Of a stretch of 64,000 nt of DNA, positions 1-13,254 are shown one piece after another. The position numbers and the translations under genes were made by a program. Where the stretch lies: contig CP137686.1 of the NCBI GenBank assembly GCA_037976565.1, positions 2,770,019-2,834,018 of the forward strand, written 5' to 3'. The notes under the pieces were generated by a model. The model had not been told where the DNA came from and searched no databases. It saw only the letters and a list, made by a program, of their open reading frames with translations. How positions within the stretch are numbered: the stretch's first letter is position 1; each line of letters opens with the position of its first letter. The stretch comes from Mesocentrotus franciscanus (Eukaryota; Echinodermata; Echinoidea; Camarodonta; Strongylocentrotidae).

Positions 1-139
1 TGGATGGGTCGCTTTCTGGTTTTTACTAGTTTGATTATTTGCTTTAATAGTAACTTGGTAACATTAGCACTGACTCGTGAATAGCATCTCAAAGCGCTTT
101 GTATCCAGCGGGAAAGGCGCTACATAAATTGCAACTAAC

Positions 140-173
140 ATTATTATTGCTATTATTATTATTATTGTTATTA

Positions 174-215
<42 letters not shown>

Positions 216-264
216 GCAGTAGTAGTAATAATATAATAATATAATAATAACAACGTTTCTTATA

Positions 265-326
<62 letters not shown>

Positions 327-328
327 TA

Positions 329-360
<32 letters not shown>

Positions 361-418
361 CATTGATTATCATTCGTGGACGCCTCTGTCTTCACGATGA
401 TATCATTTCATTGCAAGC

Positions 419-514
<96 letters not shown>

Positions 515-525
515 CATTGATTATC
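140..525 (+). repeat. (ATT)n and (AGT)n microsatellites with a duplicated unit
   Basis: Blocks of att and agt triplets. The spacer cgtggacgcctctgtcttca occurs twice (375 and 530), so a compound unit of about 150 bp is duplicated. Confidence 0.9.
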
Positions 526-977
526 ATTCGTGGACGCCTCTGTCTTCACGACGATATCATTTCATTTCAAGGATGGTCCATAATAGAAGTATGCATTTTA
601 AATTAAATAAAAATAGTAAAACTTAATCTATTTATTTCAGTTTACACAATGGCAAAGGTACATACAGGTCACACATATGTAGATATTAGAAATGTGAAGA
701 TGGTATACATTTTAGAGTTGCAGTAACAAAAAGGCGTCATAAACTATTCAAGATTTTCGAATGTTTTGAATAATCATAAATAATCGCACGCTTTATGGGC
801 TGAAATATAACCAAAGGGGGATAGGGAAATTAAGGTTGCCTTAAGAGATATGAATATGAAAATCAATGTCATTATGAAAAGGGGAGCATTTGTCTTAGCA
901 GAAAATGAGGTAGACAGGCAAAGAGAACATATGAATTAAAAGTATACATTTTAGTTTTTGTGTGACATGTGCTACAC

Positions 978-1262
978 CCTCTGTCTCTGTCTCTGTCTCC
1001 CTCTGTGTCTGTCTGTCTGTCTCGCTCTCTTTCTCTCTCTCTCCCCCTTTCTCTCTCTCTCTATATATACATGTATATATATATATATATATATCTACCT
1101 ACCTATCTATTTATCTATCTAATTACCTCTCTCTCTCTCTCTCTAAATACATGTATATATAAAGTATTTATCTCTATATTTATCTATCCCCTCTTTCTAC
1201 ATCCTCTGTCTATGTCTCTGTCTCTCTCTGTGTCTGTATGTCTCTCTCTCTCTCCCTCTATA

Positions 1263-1297
<35 letters not shown>
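978..1297 (+). repeat. (CT)n/(TA)n microsatellite
   Basis: Alternating tctctc, tatata and ctgtctgt blocks. Confidence 0.9.
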
Positions 1298-1298
<1 letters not shown>

Positions 1299-1857
1299 GC
1301 GATGGTCGGGTTCGTTGGCATCTACATGGCAGCTGGTTGTTCTGCTTAGTTCTTCACTTTCCTATTCAGGCATCATGTTCCCTTCTCTCCCAGCACGTCA
1401 GTCTGTAAAGCTATCCTTAACGATTACGTAATACAATGGCATGTGTCTCGTCTCATCTCAATTGAGTATAGTACAGGCAACCGTCTGCATGGTCTCATGT
1501 ATCTATTGCAACGTCATCCGAAAGCAAGAGTTTATTCATCGCTTACATGATGTTTTGTGTTGGGGCTGATAACTCTATTTTGCTCTGAGTAGTCACTAAA
1601 AAAAGAAAAAAAAGACGTGACTAGACCAAAGTTACTGACATATCTGCCGGGCACAGTCACGTGCGCAGAAATATTGTAATACTCGGGAATTCTGGAGCTG
1701 GTTGAAGAAAGCGATTATGTTTAATCATGCTCATGGCTTGTCGAAATGAGGAGAAATTTAACATCATTTTATAAGCCATCATATTTGTATGATTCAAGAT
1801 ATGAGCGAAATGATGTTTTCTTGATTACATGAACCTTGCTTAAATTAGGTTCAGATA

Positions 1858-2115
1858 TTATAATGATTTGACAAAACGTTACTCTGACGTAACTGAACTC
1901 CGTTACAAAGTAAAAGTAATTGATCTTTCTTACAAACAAAGGTTAACTTATATCCCTTACAAAACAAAGGTAAATGACACCTCGTTCAAAACAAAACAAT
2001 AAAGACGTTTAGTTCAAAACAGGATATAATGATCTCTCTTTTATAACAAACGTCATATATCTTGTACAAATTAAAAGTAAAATTATCTCCCATAGAACCC
2101 GTACAAAACAAGAGA
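1858..2115 (+). repeat. Degenerate tandem array, about 35-bp unit
   Basis: Seven or so units around ttacaaaacaaaagtaaatg with atctctc between, much decayed. Confidence 0.55.
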
Positions 2116-3410
2116 CTCTCTGCCAAAAACACTTAGGAACCTGAAAGGCGTGAATTCGGGCTTAATAACCCTTGGCAGCTAAAAACGGTTCGCTCGCTAT
2201 TAAGGTACCTTTTAGATTTCTATCTTTATTTATCAGTAATGAGGCTTTAAAAATGACCATCCTGCCTTGCTTTCAGACCCTAAGTACCTTAAGTGTCCCC
2301 CATACCACGGACGACGTCCAAGCAGGCTGATATTTTGTTGATTAGCGCTTTTACTCGACAAATTTTGGTATGAAGTAAAGCCCTGCGCGAGACGCGTCGC
2401 ATTATCCGTAAGCAATTGCTACGAGCGGGCCACTTAGAGGTTATACACGATTAGACGAAATTAAGGACGAGCTTTTCATTAACACGTTGGAGCTTCTTCC
2501 CCAGTTACAAATGCGATGTTAATGAATCATTAATTACACATACGTGTTCCGTAGTACGTGTTAGTAAAATAGTTCGTCGAGTAGATACACGTATATAATG
2601 TATTAGTGGTCTCCCTCCATGATAGTTTAATACCAAACAACTACATGTTTTCCAACCAAGATTAATCACACTAGTTTTCGTACTTTAAGTAATGAAGGCA
2701 TGATGGAATATGTAATTGGGACCCTTGCCGAAAATAAAGGAGACATTTACACAAAATGCAGGTTTAAAGTGTCATTTTTATAACAAATATTCATTAATTA
2801 TTCATTAATTCTGCATTACTTTCTTGTCGTTGATGTTGTTGTTGTTGTGGATTTATTAGAGAGGATTTTCTTGAAGACTTTGAAAATATCAGTATTCAAA
2901 GCAAGACTTGCCTTGATAAATACGACGAGGAAACAAAATATTAAACATTTTTGGCGTTCGAAATCATAAACATTTTTCAGGGTTCTTACGATGTTAAATC
3001 AAGCTTAAGAAATATTATGCACACAACTACCAAAAGAAAAAGTGAATAAAAATGAGGCAGCCCATTTCCCGTGACCTTCGAGTTAGATCTGTATTCATAT
3101 ATCATAAAATTCACATCCTAAAGGGTATTTAAGCAAAAAAAGAAAATCCAAATAAAGTAACTAAATGACAACCCTAATGGATAAAGGAGTATATCTGTTG
3201 CTCCGGCGGATGTAATCAACTCTTTTCGGAAACGGCATGAAATTGAAGAATGACTTCCGGGACAGAGAATATCACCTCTGTAGTTAAAATGCGACTAGAA
3301 TCAGACGCAAATTATGGATTTTCTGAATTATGGGGAGGAATTGGAAAATGTCCCGAAAGTCCTGACAAGGAAACAAAAAAGGGTTTTATGATTTCTTTTT
3401 AAATAATAAT
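2116..3410. other. No gene recognised
   Basis: AT-rich DNA with short chance frames only. I see no splice-bounded coding stretch and no repeat with a partner in the window. Confidence 0.5.
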
Positions 3411-3424
3411 AATAATAATAATAA

Positions 3425-3662
3425 TCGTGGATTCACAACAAGCGCTCCACAATTATTACCCCGGCTTTAGCATGGCTGTCATTATGGCGCTCTAGCATTT
3501 CAAGGAATTCATTCCTATCAGGTACCCATTTAGCTCACCTGGGTCGAGTGTGGCAAATGTAGATAAATGTCTTGCCAAAGGACATTAATGCCGCGGCGGC
3601 ACTCGGACCGCAAAACTTGGGATTCACAGTCCGGTGACTGATCCACTAAACCACGACACCTC
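3425..3662 (-). mobile_element. tRNA-derived SINE, family A
   Basis: On the minus strand: gtcgtggtttagtggatcag (A-box-like) and, about 30 nt later, gcggtccgagtgcc (B-box-like). A body with gacatttatctacatttgcc and ggtacctgataggaatgaat follows, and an (att)n tail. Related copies are at 31366, 33941 and 60010. Confidence 0.75.
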
Positions 3663-3669
3663 TTTTTCA

Positions 3670-5390
3670 AAAGTGTTATTAGTACCAATGATATCTGTCA
3701 GGCAAATACATTAAAGAACAACAAAAACAACAACATAACAAATATAGAGGCATCGATATGCCACTTTGAGTTTTGCTAGGCGCGCAGGGCGGTGTCTCTT
3801 ATTCAGGGGTGAATCCACGGGGTCACGGGTTACGGAGAACGGAGAATGGGGGAGGGGGAGGGTTGGACCCCCTCCCCTCCTCAAAAACCCTACCTTTATG
3901 CCCGCATACATCTGCCACATAGATTTTTCTTTTAAATAGGGGGGAAAGATTTTTACTGCGCGACCCTTTTTGCCCCTATCGAAGACTTACCGTATGAATA
4001 TGTTCCGATCTACCATAGATGACAGTGTGAATACACATAGGTCAAGTATACCGCACGACTTAGCGCTTTCAGCCCTTGCGGTATGATACATTGCTTACAG
4101 CAATCGTGGTATATTATACGTCTTAATCGTCAGTTCGGATACGACTGGAGAAGTCTATTTTTCAGACCCCTTTGGCAGTTTTACTTCAGTTGTGTTGCGT
4201 ATTTATGGAAATATGAGAGGCAATTCATTACGATTTGGTTATTTGTGCAAAATGAGTCTTAATGACCAAGTTTGATTAAAAGGCATAGTATGTAAGTTTG
4301 TGATATATCGTGATTGTGTATCGCATATCGAAACACCAGCTCTATATATTAAACAATACACGATTAGGCTTTTGTCATAACATAACAATATTAGTCTTTT
4401 TATATATTTTGCTAGATATAAATCAAAATATAGTTATTCCGTTTGTTTGTATGTCTTTGTTCTTTTTTTTCACGAAACGTTTAACTGAGTAAAAGAAGAT
4501 GCACAATGGTCCCGTGCAAAATATCACCATCTATGTTTTTCTTCTCCACTCAGAGATTAACGAACCTTCTAAAGCTTCAGTATATAACCAGGCAAATTAT
4601 CGAGTATCATTCACTTTGAAGAAACTTTTAATTTACCTTTTAGAGATTTTTTGTGATCAATTCCGGCTAAGAAGCTTTCATTATGGTAATGGCTACTCTA
4701 AAGGGTAAAAGCAATCTTTCTTGTCACACCTAATCAATGAACCGTCAGGTCTAAGGTAGCTGAGAATGTAACATCTCTTTTAGTTACCGTCAATCTTTCT
4801 TACTTTGCTATTTTTCGCTATGTTTGCACGGCATTGTCGTAGTTTAAACCATTAAGTTTGTGAAAATCGAAGTGTTCAACTACAAGCCCAGCAAGCGGGC
4901 GTCGTGAAAAGCTGGCGAAACATTGAAGTTGATTACATCTGCACCGTACATACACAGCTTCGAGTGAGGACCACCACCCCCTCCCTGGTTCTTGTAGTTA
5001 TTGTGTTAACCATGATATTGTTTTGGGGTTTAAACTTCCAGTAACTTTCCGAAATCTCGAGTGCATCCGAACAATTCTTAACTTCACGATAACCTGAAAG
5101 TGAAAAACCACGAACTAACTTTGATATTTACCGACTGTCAGGTTGATCACTCGTGGTTTAAATATTCTAATAAACTTTAAGTTTCGAAACCACGAGTGCA
5201 TTCTTACGATCATTCACTACAAGAATAAGTTTGAAACCACGACCTAGAAATAACTAAAACTAAACCTGAAACCTAAAAGGTTTAGGAAGTGTTATGTGAA
5301 CCCGGCTAATACCTGGCAGCAAGGACTACGTCTGGTGAAGGGCATGGTTTGACCGCCCGTGCACCCGCCTCCACGCTGACATGTAAGGGG
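3670..5390. other. No gene recognised
   Basis: Short frames only; a G-run stretch near 3845-3880 and the small inverted repeat at 5152. Confidence 0.5.
5152..5194. repeat. Short inverted repeat
   Basis: cactcgtggttt and aaaccacgagtg, perfect 12-bp arms with a loop of about 30 nt. aaccacga recurs at 5107 and 5232. Confidence 0.5.
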
Positions 5391-5394
5391 AGGT

Positions 5395-5917
5395 GTCGGC
5401 AATGATTTGTCATTCCCAAACCTTTGTCAGGTCTGATGTCTTAGGATGTGCGATCTTTGAAAGCCAGTCAGACTAGGTGAGAAAGTAAAACGGTGACGAG
5501 GCTTGATGGCGGGTCAGCTAGACAGGAAGGAAGGCCGAAAGGAAGGAGAGGGAGAGAGAGACCTTGGATATGAACATCAATCGGACACATGTGTTGGGAA
5601 GTAAGTACTCAAAAGGTGGACGAGAAAAATTGCGATGAATGATGAGAAAAGTGTGAGAAAATATTTAAGACTAATAAGAATGTATGAAGTGACTATTCGG
5701 GAAAACACAATTAATCATGAAAATGTGAGAATATGTTCATGGTATTTGTGAGCATTATATGGTAAATGGTTTATTTCGGGGGGAATGTGAAGATACGGGC
5801 ACCTGCTTTTTAGTGATGGAGAGAGATAGAGATAGGAAAGTGAGAGAAGAACATAATAGAGAAAAGGAGAAAGAGAATGGGGGAGAAAGAGAGAGAGAGA
5901 GAGGGTGGGGCAGAGAG

Positions 5918-5948
<31 letters not shown>

Positions 5949-7360
5949 AAGAGGGGAGATAGATTGAGTAAACGGTAAAGAGAGAAAGTGTCAACTCTGA
6001 TTAGTCATTCCAAGTCTATCAGGTCTGACGTCTGAGGGATATCATCTCCAGGATTCAGTCAGTCTGAAGGAGAAAAAATTATGCTGCATGGATGATGGTT
6101 GGAGGTCTGGTTCAAGGTGGAATTTGCAGACGGGCAAACAGTGATCTTGAAACAAGAAATAGAAGACACTGTCACCCTGAATGTCGGAAAGTAAAAGTGA
6201 GACAATGATACAGATGACAAGAGTTTGTAAATAATGCAGAATACAGGTAAAAAGAAGACATTACTTGTTACGTTAGATAACCTGTCTTCAGAAATATATA
6301 ATGAGATATCAAGGAAATGGGAATACTAATCTTCTTGTTCAATACCTTTATAATTTCATGTATTCTGTCTTTCTTTTTACAACCGTCCCCACTTCTCCGT
6401 TCTTTACCTCAGCATCAGCTCTCTTTTCCTTTCTCTCTATGTCCCCCTTCTTCTGACTCATTCCCTTCCCTCCCCACCCCCACCTCGATCTACTGTCCTT
6501 CTTCCTCTATTTACCCTCTTTCCCATTTTACTCTTTTTAGTGCTCATGCTATGGGTAATGTTATTTGTTAATGTATGATGTCAACGTCTACGTATATTTA
6601 TCATTGATGTATTCCGATTATGACTGTTTTTGTTGTTTATATATGCATTTTTATTGCTTGTAAAAAAACAGATCCCATGTAACATTTCCATGTTTTCAAC
6701 TTGGACGAAGAAAAGTTGAATTGAATTGAATTGAATAAAGGTAGATTTACGTAGAAAATAGAGAGAGGGGCGAAGACGGGGAGCAGGAGAGGTGAGATGG
6801 ATAGAGAGGAGGATAGATGAGAGAGGTGTTAATGGGGAAGACGCAGAATGATGCGAGAAGTTTGGTGCGCTAGCTCAAGGTGGGACTGACTTAGAGATGG
6901 GTAAATAATGATCTTGACACCCAACATGAATGTGCAAGTTGTGGGAAATGAAATGACCCCCAAACGTAGAGAAAGGGGTAAGAATGGAGAGTAGATGGGA
7001 ATCATATAGGAGAGAAAGAAAGACTGTCGATGATAGAGAGAGGGAGAGAGAGAGAGAGAGAGGGGGAGAGAGAGTGGGGAGATGAAGAGGCAGAGACAAA
7101 AAGAAAGACAAGGAAAGAGAAACCGGAGAGAGATAAGGAAAGAGGGTGAGGGAGAAAGAGATAAGGATAGAGAAAGAGGGAAAGAAAATATCGACTATAA
7201 TTTGTCATTCTCGGTCCATATCAGATCTGATGTCTCAATGACATCACCTTCGACATCCCAGTCAAACTGAATGAACAAGGATGACGCCAGGACGATTTGG
7301 TAGACTAATACAAAGTGAAGAACGGAGAGCGATTTTAAGATGGGCAAACAGATAGGAAGC
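5395..7360 (+). repeat. Diverged direct repeats separated by (GA)n tracts
   Basis: Blocks at about 5400-5560, 5990-6180 and 7195-7360 share tttgtcattcc, tcaggtctgatgtct, ccagtcag.ct and gacgggcaaacag; a partial one is at 6870-6960. Each is next to a GA-rich tract (5870-5960, 7030-7075). Confidence 0.65.
6560..6745 (+). mobile_element. Possible 3' end of a LINE
   Basis: A T-rich region with tgttgtttatatatgcattt, then aacttggacgaagaaaag, ending in (ttgaa)n and aataaag. This layout is typical of non-LTR 3' ends; no reverse transcriptase frame is near. Confidence 0.35.
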
Positions 7361-7364
7361 CTGA

Positions 7365-8640
7365 GTATAGGCATAAGCCAGGAGGGAAACGGAGACTGAG
7401 GCTGGAGAGAAGGATAAACTAGACGAGAATCAGTAAGGCATTAAGATGTTTTCGAAATAGAACTGTCATCGAGGAGACGAAGAGTTTGAAGAGTAAGGGG
7501 AGAGAAGAAGACTGGTATACATGTTAATATAGGATGATACTTCTTGAGTCAATACTCGTAGATCGAGGAAAGCTGTGGGGTTTGAAGTCAACGGATTAGA
7601 AAGGTTTCGAAGAAAAAGACACGCATCCTAAACATAGGAACGGATGCAGAAAGGACTGGACAGCGAGAGTGGGAAAAGAGTCAGTTAAACCGGATAGATC
7701 GACTACGAAAAAAAGGAAAATATATACGGAGGACAAAATGGACAGAAGGGATCCATTTAGTCAGAGTATAGGTAGGTGCAGTAAGTGATGTTTTTTTAAA
7801 CTGAAAGGGCTTTTTCTCCTTTATCTACGTAGTTCAGGCGTTTTTGTATCATTTATACTTCCTCCCCCTCCCCCCTCCTCTGCATGTCTATGTGATACAT
7901 TATGGATGCCTTTAAAAACTGCAGAATCGACTTATTGACCAACAAATTATCGCTACAATTCACAAAAGCTCAAAATGTTCAAATTACTTTCGTTTCTATG
8001 GCTTAATTTGATTGTTTACACGTAAAGGGCACGAATTACCAGAAAAGCTTTCAATTAGTCTAAAAACATAACGTCACCTCTCAAAATAACAATATAATAT
8101 ATTAATTTTAGTGATCTTGAAAGAGGGGAAACCGATTTTGTATTTATGGCCGCAAGACAGTAACACGAGTTTGTCGAATACACAAACCTACTCAAAAGTC
8201 ACTTTTAGGTGTACACAATGCGATTTCGTAACTCGCCGGCTGCCCGCATGAAGGTCGTAAGAGCTATTGCCACTGGCAGTAAAGGTTATATATATATCAA
8301 TTAAAGGGAATAACTGGACATATAGGATACTTCCAAACAATAATTTTGAGCAAAACAAAATCGGTTATCAGTTCCCTTTAAAAGTAGGCATAACTCTGGA
8401 GGATGTTTCGTCTGGATGTTCTCGATTTGAACGAGGAGGAGGAGGAGGAATGAGAATGAAATCCATCTGCCTCAGAACCAATCGAGAAAGATGCTTGAAA
8501 TCCGGTTTGAATCATTCATTATCTACTCATCAGCGATCATTGAAGCCACCATTGAATTGAGACCAGGGGTTCGAAGGTCACATATGTAGACGTGTCTGTG
8601 CATGGATGATGATCATTGTCGATGGTGAAATAATGGCAAG
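7365..8640. other. No gene recognised
   Basis: A purine-rich first part (7365-7740) continues the style of the GA blocks before it. The frame at 8267-8560 has no family signal. Confidence 0.45.
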
Positions 8641-8644
8641 AGTG

Positions 8645-8667
8645 AGAGAGCGAGAGAGAGAGAGGGA

Positions 8668-8707
<40 letters not shown>

Positions 8708-8895
8708 AGGAGAGTGAAATAAAAAAAAGGCATAAAAGGAAGGATTTAAAATATTAAAACATTTGTCCTCAGATGCATATTGTGTGCATGAGAAAGAAAT
8801 TGATAGAGGGGGATGAAGAGGTGAATAATAGGGAGACAGTAAGAGACAGTAAGAGAAACAGAGAGAGAGAGGGAGAGAGATATAGAGAGAGAGAA
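8645..8895 (+). repeat. (GA)n microsatellite
   Basis: Runs of gagaga at 8650-8702 and 8860-8895. Confidence 0.9.
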
Positions 8896-9464
8896 GTGGG
8901 GGGTTCCACTAAGTCAAAACCCCGTTTTCATGTGTGTACTTGAAGATGCAAACAGGGACCTGATAATCCCTAAATATACCTAGAAAATTAAATAATTTAT
9001 ACATTAAAAACAACAAACAAACAAACAAACAAACAAAAAAATAAAACAAACAAACGAAAACAAAAATCAAAATAACACCAACCGGTGTAAAATACTTGTT
9101 TAGAAACTTTACTTGATCTACACCGCCCCCCGTTGGTATCCACCTCCTCCTCCCTCACGTTTCAGCACCTCCATCAGGTTTACCTTCAGTTTCTTCTAGT
9201 CTCCAACCATCCAACTCAGATCCTTTTCTCTTTGATCGTGTGCCGACCAGTCCACAAAGGATAGTACCGTTTTCCGATGAGACCAATTTGTATTGATCAC
9301 ATTCCGACTATTGAGGACAGTATTGATCAATTGGATCTCGTTTAAGCAAAGTGTACCGTTTTCTCACGAATGTGTGCTTATTCCGCAGCGAAGTTTGATC
9401 TTTGTGTCACGAAATTGTGCTCACTTCTACATCGTATACACCTCATAATTGTCCTCGGCTATTT

Positions 9465-9683
9465 TTTGTTCTCTCTCTCTCTATCATGTATATGTATCTA
9501 CCCCCTCTCTCTCTCTTTCTCTCTTTCTCTTTCTCTCTCTCTCTCTCTCTTCCGTCCCTATCTCCTCTTCTCTTTTGTTTTAGTCATATCTATCCCCCCT
9601 AGTAAACACGTTTTGATCATTGCTATTCGGGCCCTTTTCCCGTGCAACTCTGTTTTCAACAATAATTCTTCATCTCTGACCGC

Positions 9684-9741
<58 letters not shown>

Positions 9742-9901
9742 ATGTTGTTTTCTCCCACGTATCAATCTCCATTTATTTCTCTTCCCCACCTCGACCTCTT
9801 TCATTTTTTTTTAAATCTATACAGGCCATTTATTTATATCCATTCAATCCATTCATTTACTAAAATGATCTGGCCCTCCATTTTTTTCTGTCTCTCTCAC
9901 C

Positions 9902-9947
<46 letters not shown>

Positions 9948-9954
9948 CTATCTC

Positions 9955-10008
<54 letters not shown>

Positions 10009-10149
10009 GTCTCTTGCTGTTTTCTCCCACGTATCAATGTCCATTTATTTCTTTTCCCCACCTAGACCTCTTTCATTTTTAAAAATCTATATAGGCCCCT
10101 TATTTATATATTCTCAATCCATTCATTTACTTCAAATGATCTGATGTTC

Positions 10150-10205
<56 letters not shown>
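9465..10205 (+). repeat. (CT)n tracts with a ~270-bp tandem duplication
   Basis: The piece tttctcccacgtatcaat to tccattcatttact occurs at about 9749-9865 and 10020-10133, each between (CT)n runs. The long open frame here (9370-10065) is only an effect of CT repeats. Confidence 0.8.
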
Positions 10206-10206
<1 letters not shown>

Positions 10207-11365
10207 CTTGCTTTTCATCATCTTCTTCTTCTTAACCCAAAACAAACCATTACGCGATCAGGGGAGCTTGTTAAATCACTGGGATTGAATTCCATTTCAT
10301 CGAGTGAAGATCACCCAAATGTCATTCAGGTTAGTATATTGTTTCATCTAAAGCAAATAGCTCACTGAGAATGCTAAATTTAGAAAAAGACCAGAACGGA
10401 GAAAAGAGTAATGAAAAGAGGGAAGGAAATAAATGGGGAAAATAGAAAGAAGACGGGAAATGCGTCAGGAGAGATAAACATGTCTCCAAAACGGGATCTT
10501 ATTGATAAATTTTGAAAAAATAAAAGATGTTGGAAATCAAATCTTAAAAAGAAAAAGAGGACAATCATAATTTGAAGATGCATGGTACAAATCCAAGTAC
10601 AATCGCCTAACAACATGGATATAGAGCTGGTTTTATAAAGCGGGGCGGAGGGCAGGATTTGGAAGAAAAATAAATATATGACAGGCAAGAAAAAAGTTTT
10701 TTTAAAGTGCGGGTTCAAAGAAAATCGCAAATATGGCAAATAACATATTACTAGAAACCGGTAAGCTAACAGATTGCCATCGTACAAGTTTTAGGTCAAC
10801 TACATATCGGGTGATTTATAAAAATACAAATAAAACCACCTCCATAGCATCTGGGATATACGAGAGATTCGCCAGAAAAATAACGATGTTTTAATGCCGT
10901 CACAATATGAACGAATCCTGCCCAAGCAGACGACATCCCATAAAGAATGAACATAATTGCAATGCTATTATTTCTCAAATTATAATGAGTTTAGTGTATA
11001 TAAATGTGATGGAATTTTACACCATTCAAAAGGGATATGAAACCGATTCTGATAACTAAATTCTTTTGTTTGTAAATACACAGAATATGGGTTAATGAAC
11101 AATCAAAGAAACCACACTTTCAAATTCAAAACCCCTGGAATGATAGCATGGACGCATTTGTTACCTCTTGAAACGCCGAACATACCGCGGTGTATGCAGC
11201 TGAAAATACAATGGCGTCTTATTTTGTTTACATGCGACGGATTCCTTTATTTTTTTATCGCTGCATTTTTCATCAAAATAATACCATGCGCGGGGTTTAG
11301 AGTGAGGCAATAGATTAAACATTTAGCCTGACGGTAGTGAAGTAAGATAAATAACTGAAGAAAAG

Positions 11366-11638
11366 ATGACGAAACAGGCACTGAAAATGTGTGAGATGTC
11401 ATGGGACATCGTCTGCTTGTGCAAATCATGTTCAACATGTGACGTCACACATCTCAGCAGCGATCGGAGAGCATTTCAGGTGCTATGCCGGGGCTGTTTT
11501 AAGCGTTTTGTAATTCATAATAATCATTACTTCGAATGTTTCCGAGCATTGAATTTTGATAGCCTTGTCAAATCAAAGTGTCACCTTTGCAATAATGAAA
11601 TAAAGATAGTTTTGAAAATCAATGAACCTTATCTTTAA
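11366..11638 (+). CDS. Unrecognised Cys-rich ORF, possible exon
   Basis: An open frame of 90 codons with paired cysteines: CLCKSCSTC near residue 18, VLCRGCFKRF near 40, HNNHYFECF near 52, and KCHLCNNEI near 71. CxxC pairs with nearby His suggest a zinc-binding fold, yet I cannot name a family. The first Met is not well supported and the frame could be an exon or a decayed mobile-element fragment. Nothing next to it helps. Confidence 0.28.
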   Translation: MTKQALKMCEMSWDIVCLCKSCSTCDVTHLSSDRRAFQVLCRGCFKRFVIHNNHYFECFRALNFDSLVKSKCHLCNNEIKIVLKINEPYL

Positions 11639-12098
11639 GTTAAACATTTTCCGATTTTCAGGACCAAAATTTTAAATGGGTGCACAATACAGTCATGACA
11701 GGAGGAACGTGTAGTTGTGGCGCATGATAATGATACTAATAGTAATAGTAATAATGATAATGATAATGATAATAATATTAATAATATTATTATTAATAAT
11801 ATAAGTAATGATGATGGTGATGACGATGAAACTAATAGGAGCATTATATAGCACTTAATCGTTATCTTCATCTTCAATTCCCTCTTCTTCTTTTCTTCTC
11901 CTTTTTTTCTCTTTCTGAATCTTCGTTTTTTCCTTCTTTTTCTCCTTATCCTTCTTCTTCTTCCTCTCTTTATCCTCCTCCTCCTCCTCCTTCTTCTTAT
12001 TCATCTCCTAAAACGTCATATGATTATTAACTTCCAACGGATAAGACATGCCGTGTATACGGAATGTCGCCAGAGCTTGCATTATTGAAGTTAAGCAC

Positions 12099-12143
12099 AG
12101 ACAACCTCGTCAAAAGGTGGCGCCATATTTGTTGTCTGTGTCT
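12099..12143. repeat. Short inverted repeat
   Basis: cacagacaac and gttgtctgtg, 10-bp arms with a loop of about 25 nt. Confidence 0.4.
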
Positions 12144-12979
12144 AATGAAAACTATTCACGTGCTTTCAGTCAAACGCGGGGAGATCATCTAGCATCATTT
12201 TATCCAATATAACTTGAGCCATAATTCTCCCCTCTTCTTTCATAAAAAAAAATCATACCGACTTCGAATAAAAATAGAGCCCATTATCATCATTCTATGA
12301 AATTCATCTGGAAGCAGGAGTAATGAAAAGAAACCGAGAACAGTTAAGAATTACTTTTCTTGTCTTTTCTCAATGTACCTCCGTGGTTCAAGAGTCAAAG
12401 ACTGCACTGTTTCAAAGTTGACTCAACAGTCATCTCATCAAAAAAAAATGTTGTTTTTTTTGTCAATGAAGATTTCATGAACTGATTTTATTTTAGGTCT
12501 ATTTCCCTTTCAACCAACGGTGTAGCCCACGTTTCATGTTGGTGGAGAGCTGGAGAGTGTGCAACACTAATGTTATCACGATTATTGACCGACTATTGAT
12601 GTCAAAAGTTTTGAAATGCTCTTTTAAAATTGGTATACACGTGTTATTGCATTTTTTTCTATTTCCTTTATTTCTTTGTGTGTATTGTGTGTATGTGTTC
12701 TACGAATTGGTAAAATTTACAGAAGCCTTTTAATACATATATATAATTATATACATATTATATCAGGGAATGGTTTGGTATACAGCCTGCTAGAAATGTT
12801 TTTTAGTAATAACTATATCCGGATTTCATTTGAAGATTCCGAATGTATTTAACCAAAATGAATAAAAAGAGTCTCATAGTCATATGAGAAAAATAATGTA
12901 CATCAAAGTTTAATTTTCCCATTGTTTTCTCTAATTTTCTTAGGATAAAGTACTTTTGTTCCAAGTAGCCGTCGATAGC

Positions 12980-13153
12980 CATTACCGAACAGGGCCTTTA
13001 ACTTCTGCAGTAAACTCCTCGCATTCTTCTAAAGAGAAATCGAAGCCTGCATAGCGCAGTGAAGGGGTCTCAAGTCTTAAAATATCCATAAATTGGCACA
13101 TCACTGGGCTAAAATGACGTTTATGTGGTATTGATCGGTCTGCAATTGTAGAC
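12980..13153 (-). CDS. Unrecognised possible exon
   Basis: The minus strand has acceptor-like acaattgcag| followed by an open frame, DRSIPHKRHFSPVMCQFMDI and then LRLETPSLRYAGFDFSLEEC. The frame ends near a donor-like gttcg|gtaatg or a TAA at the same place. The composition is protein-like, unlike the poly-Leu/Ser frames made by microsatellites. No family was recognised and no partner exon was found, so it may be chance or a relic. Confidence 0.22.
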
Positions 13154-13254
13154 ATATTAAGCATCATATTTCTATTTTGTCGACTTCGTGCTTACAGTAG
13201 AAGTAGGACACTTTCGCCACCCCTCACCAGGCTCCCAACAAGGCAATAATGTAT

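Noticed and set aside
9370..10065. 231-codon open frame rich in Leu and Ser
   Set aside because: Produced by (CT)n runs, which read as Ser-Leu without stops in any frame; no start context, domain or splice support.
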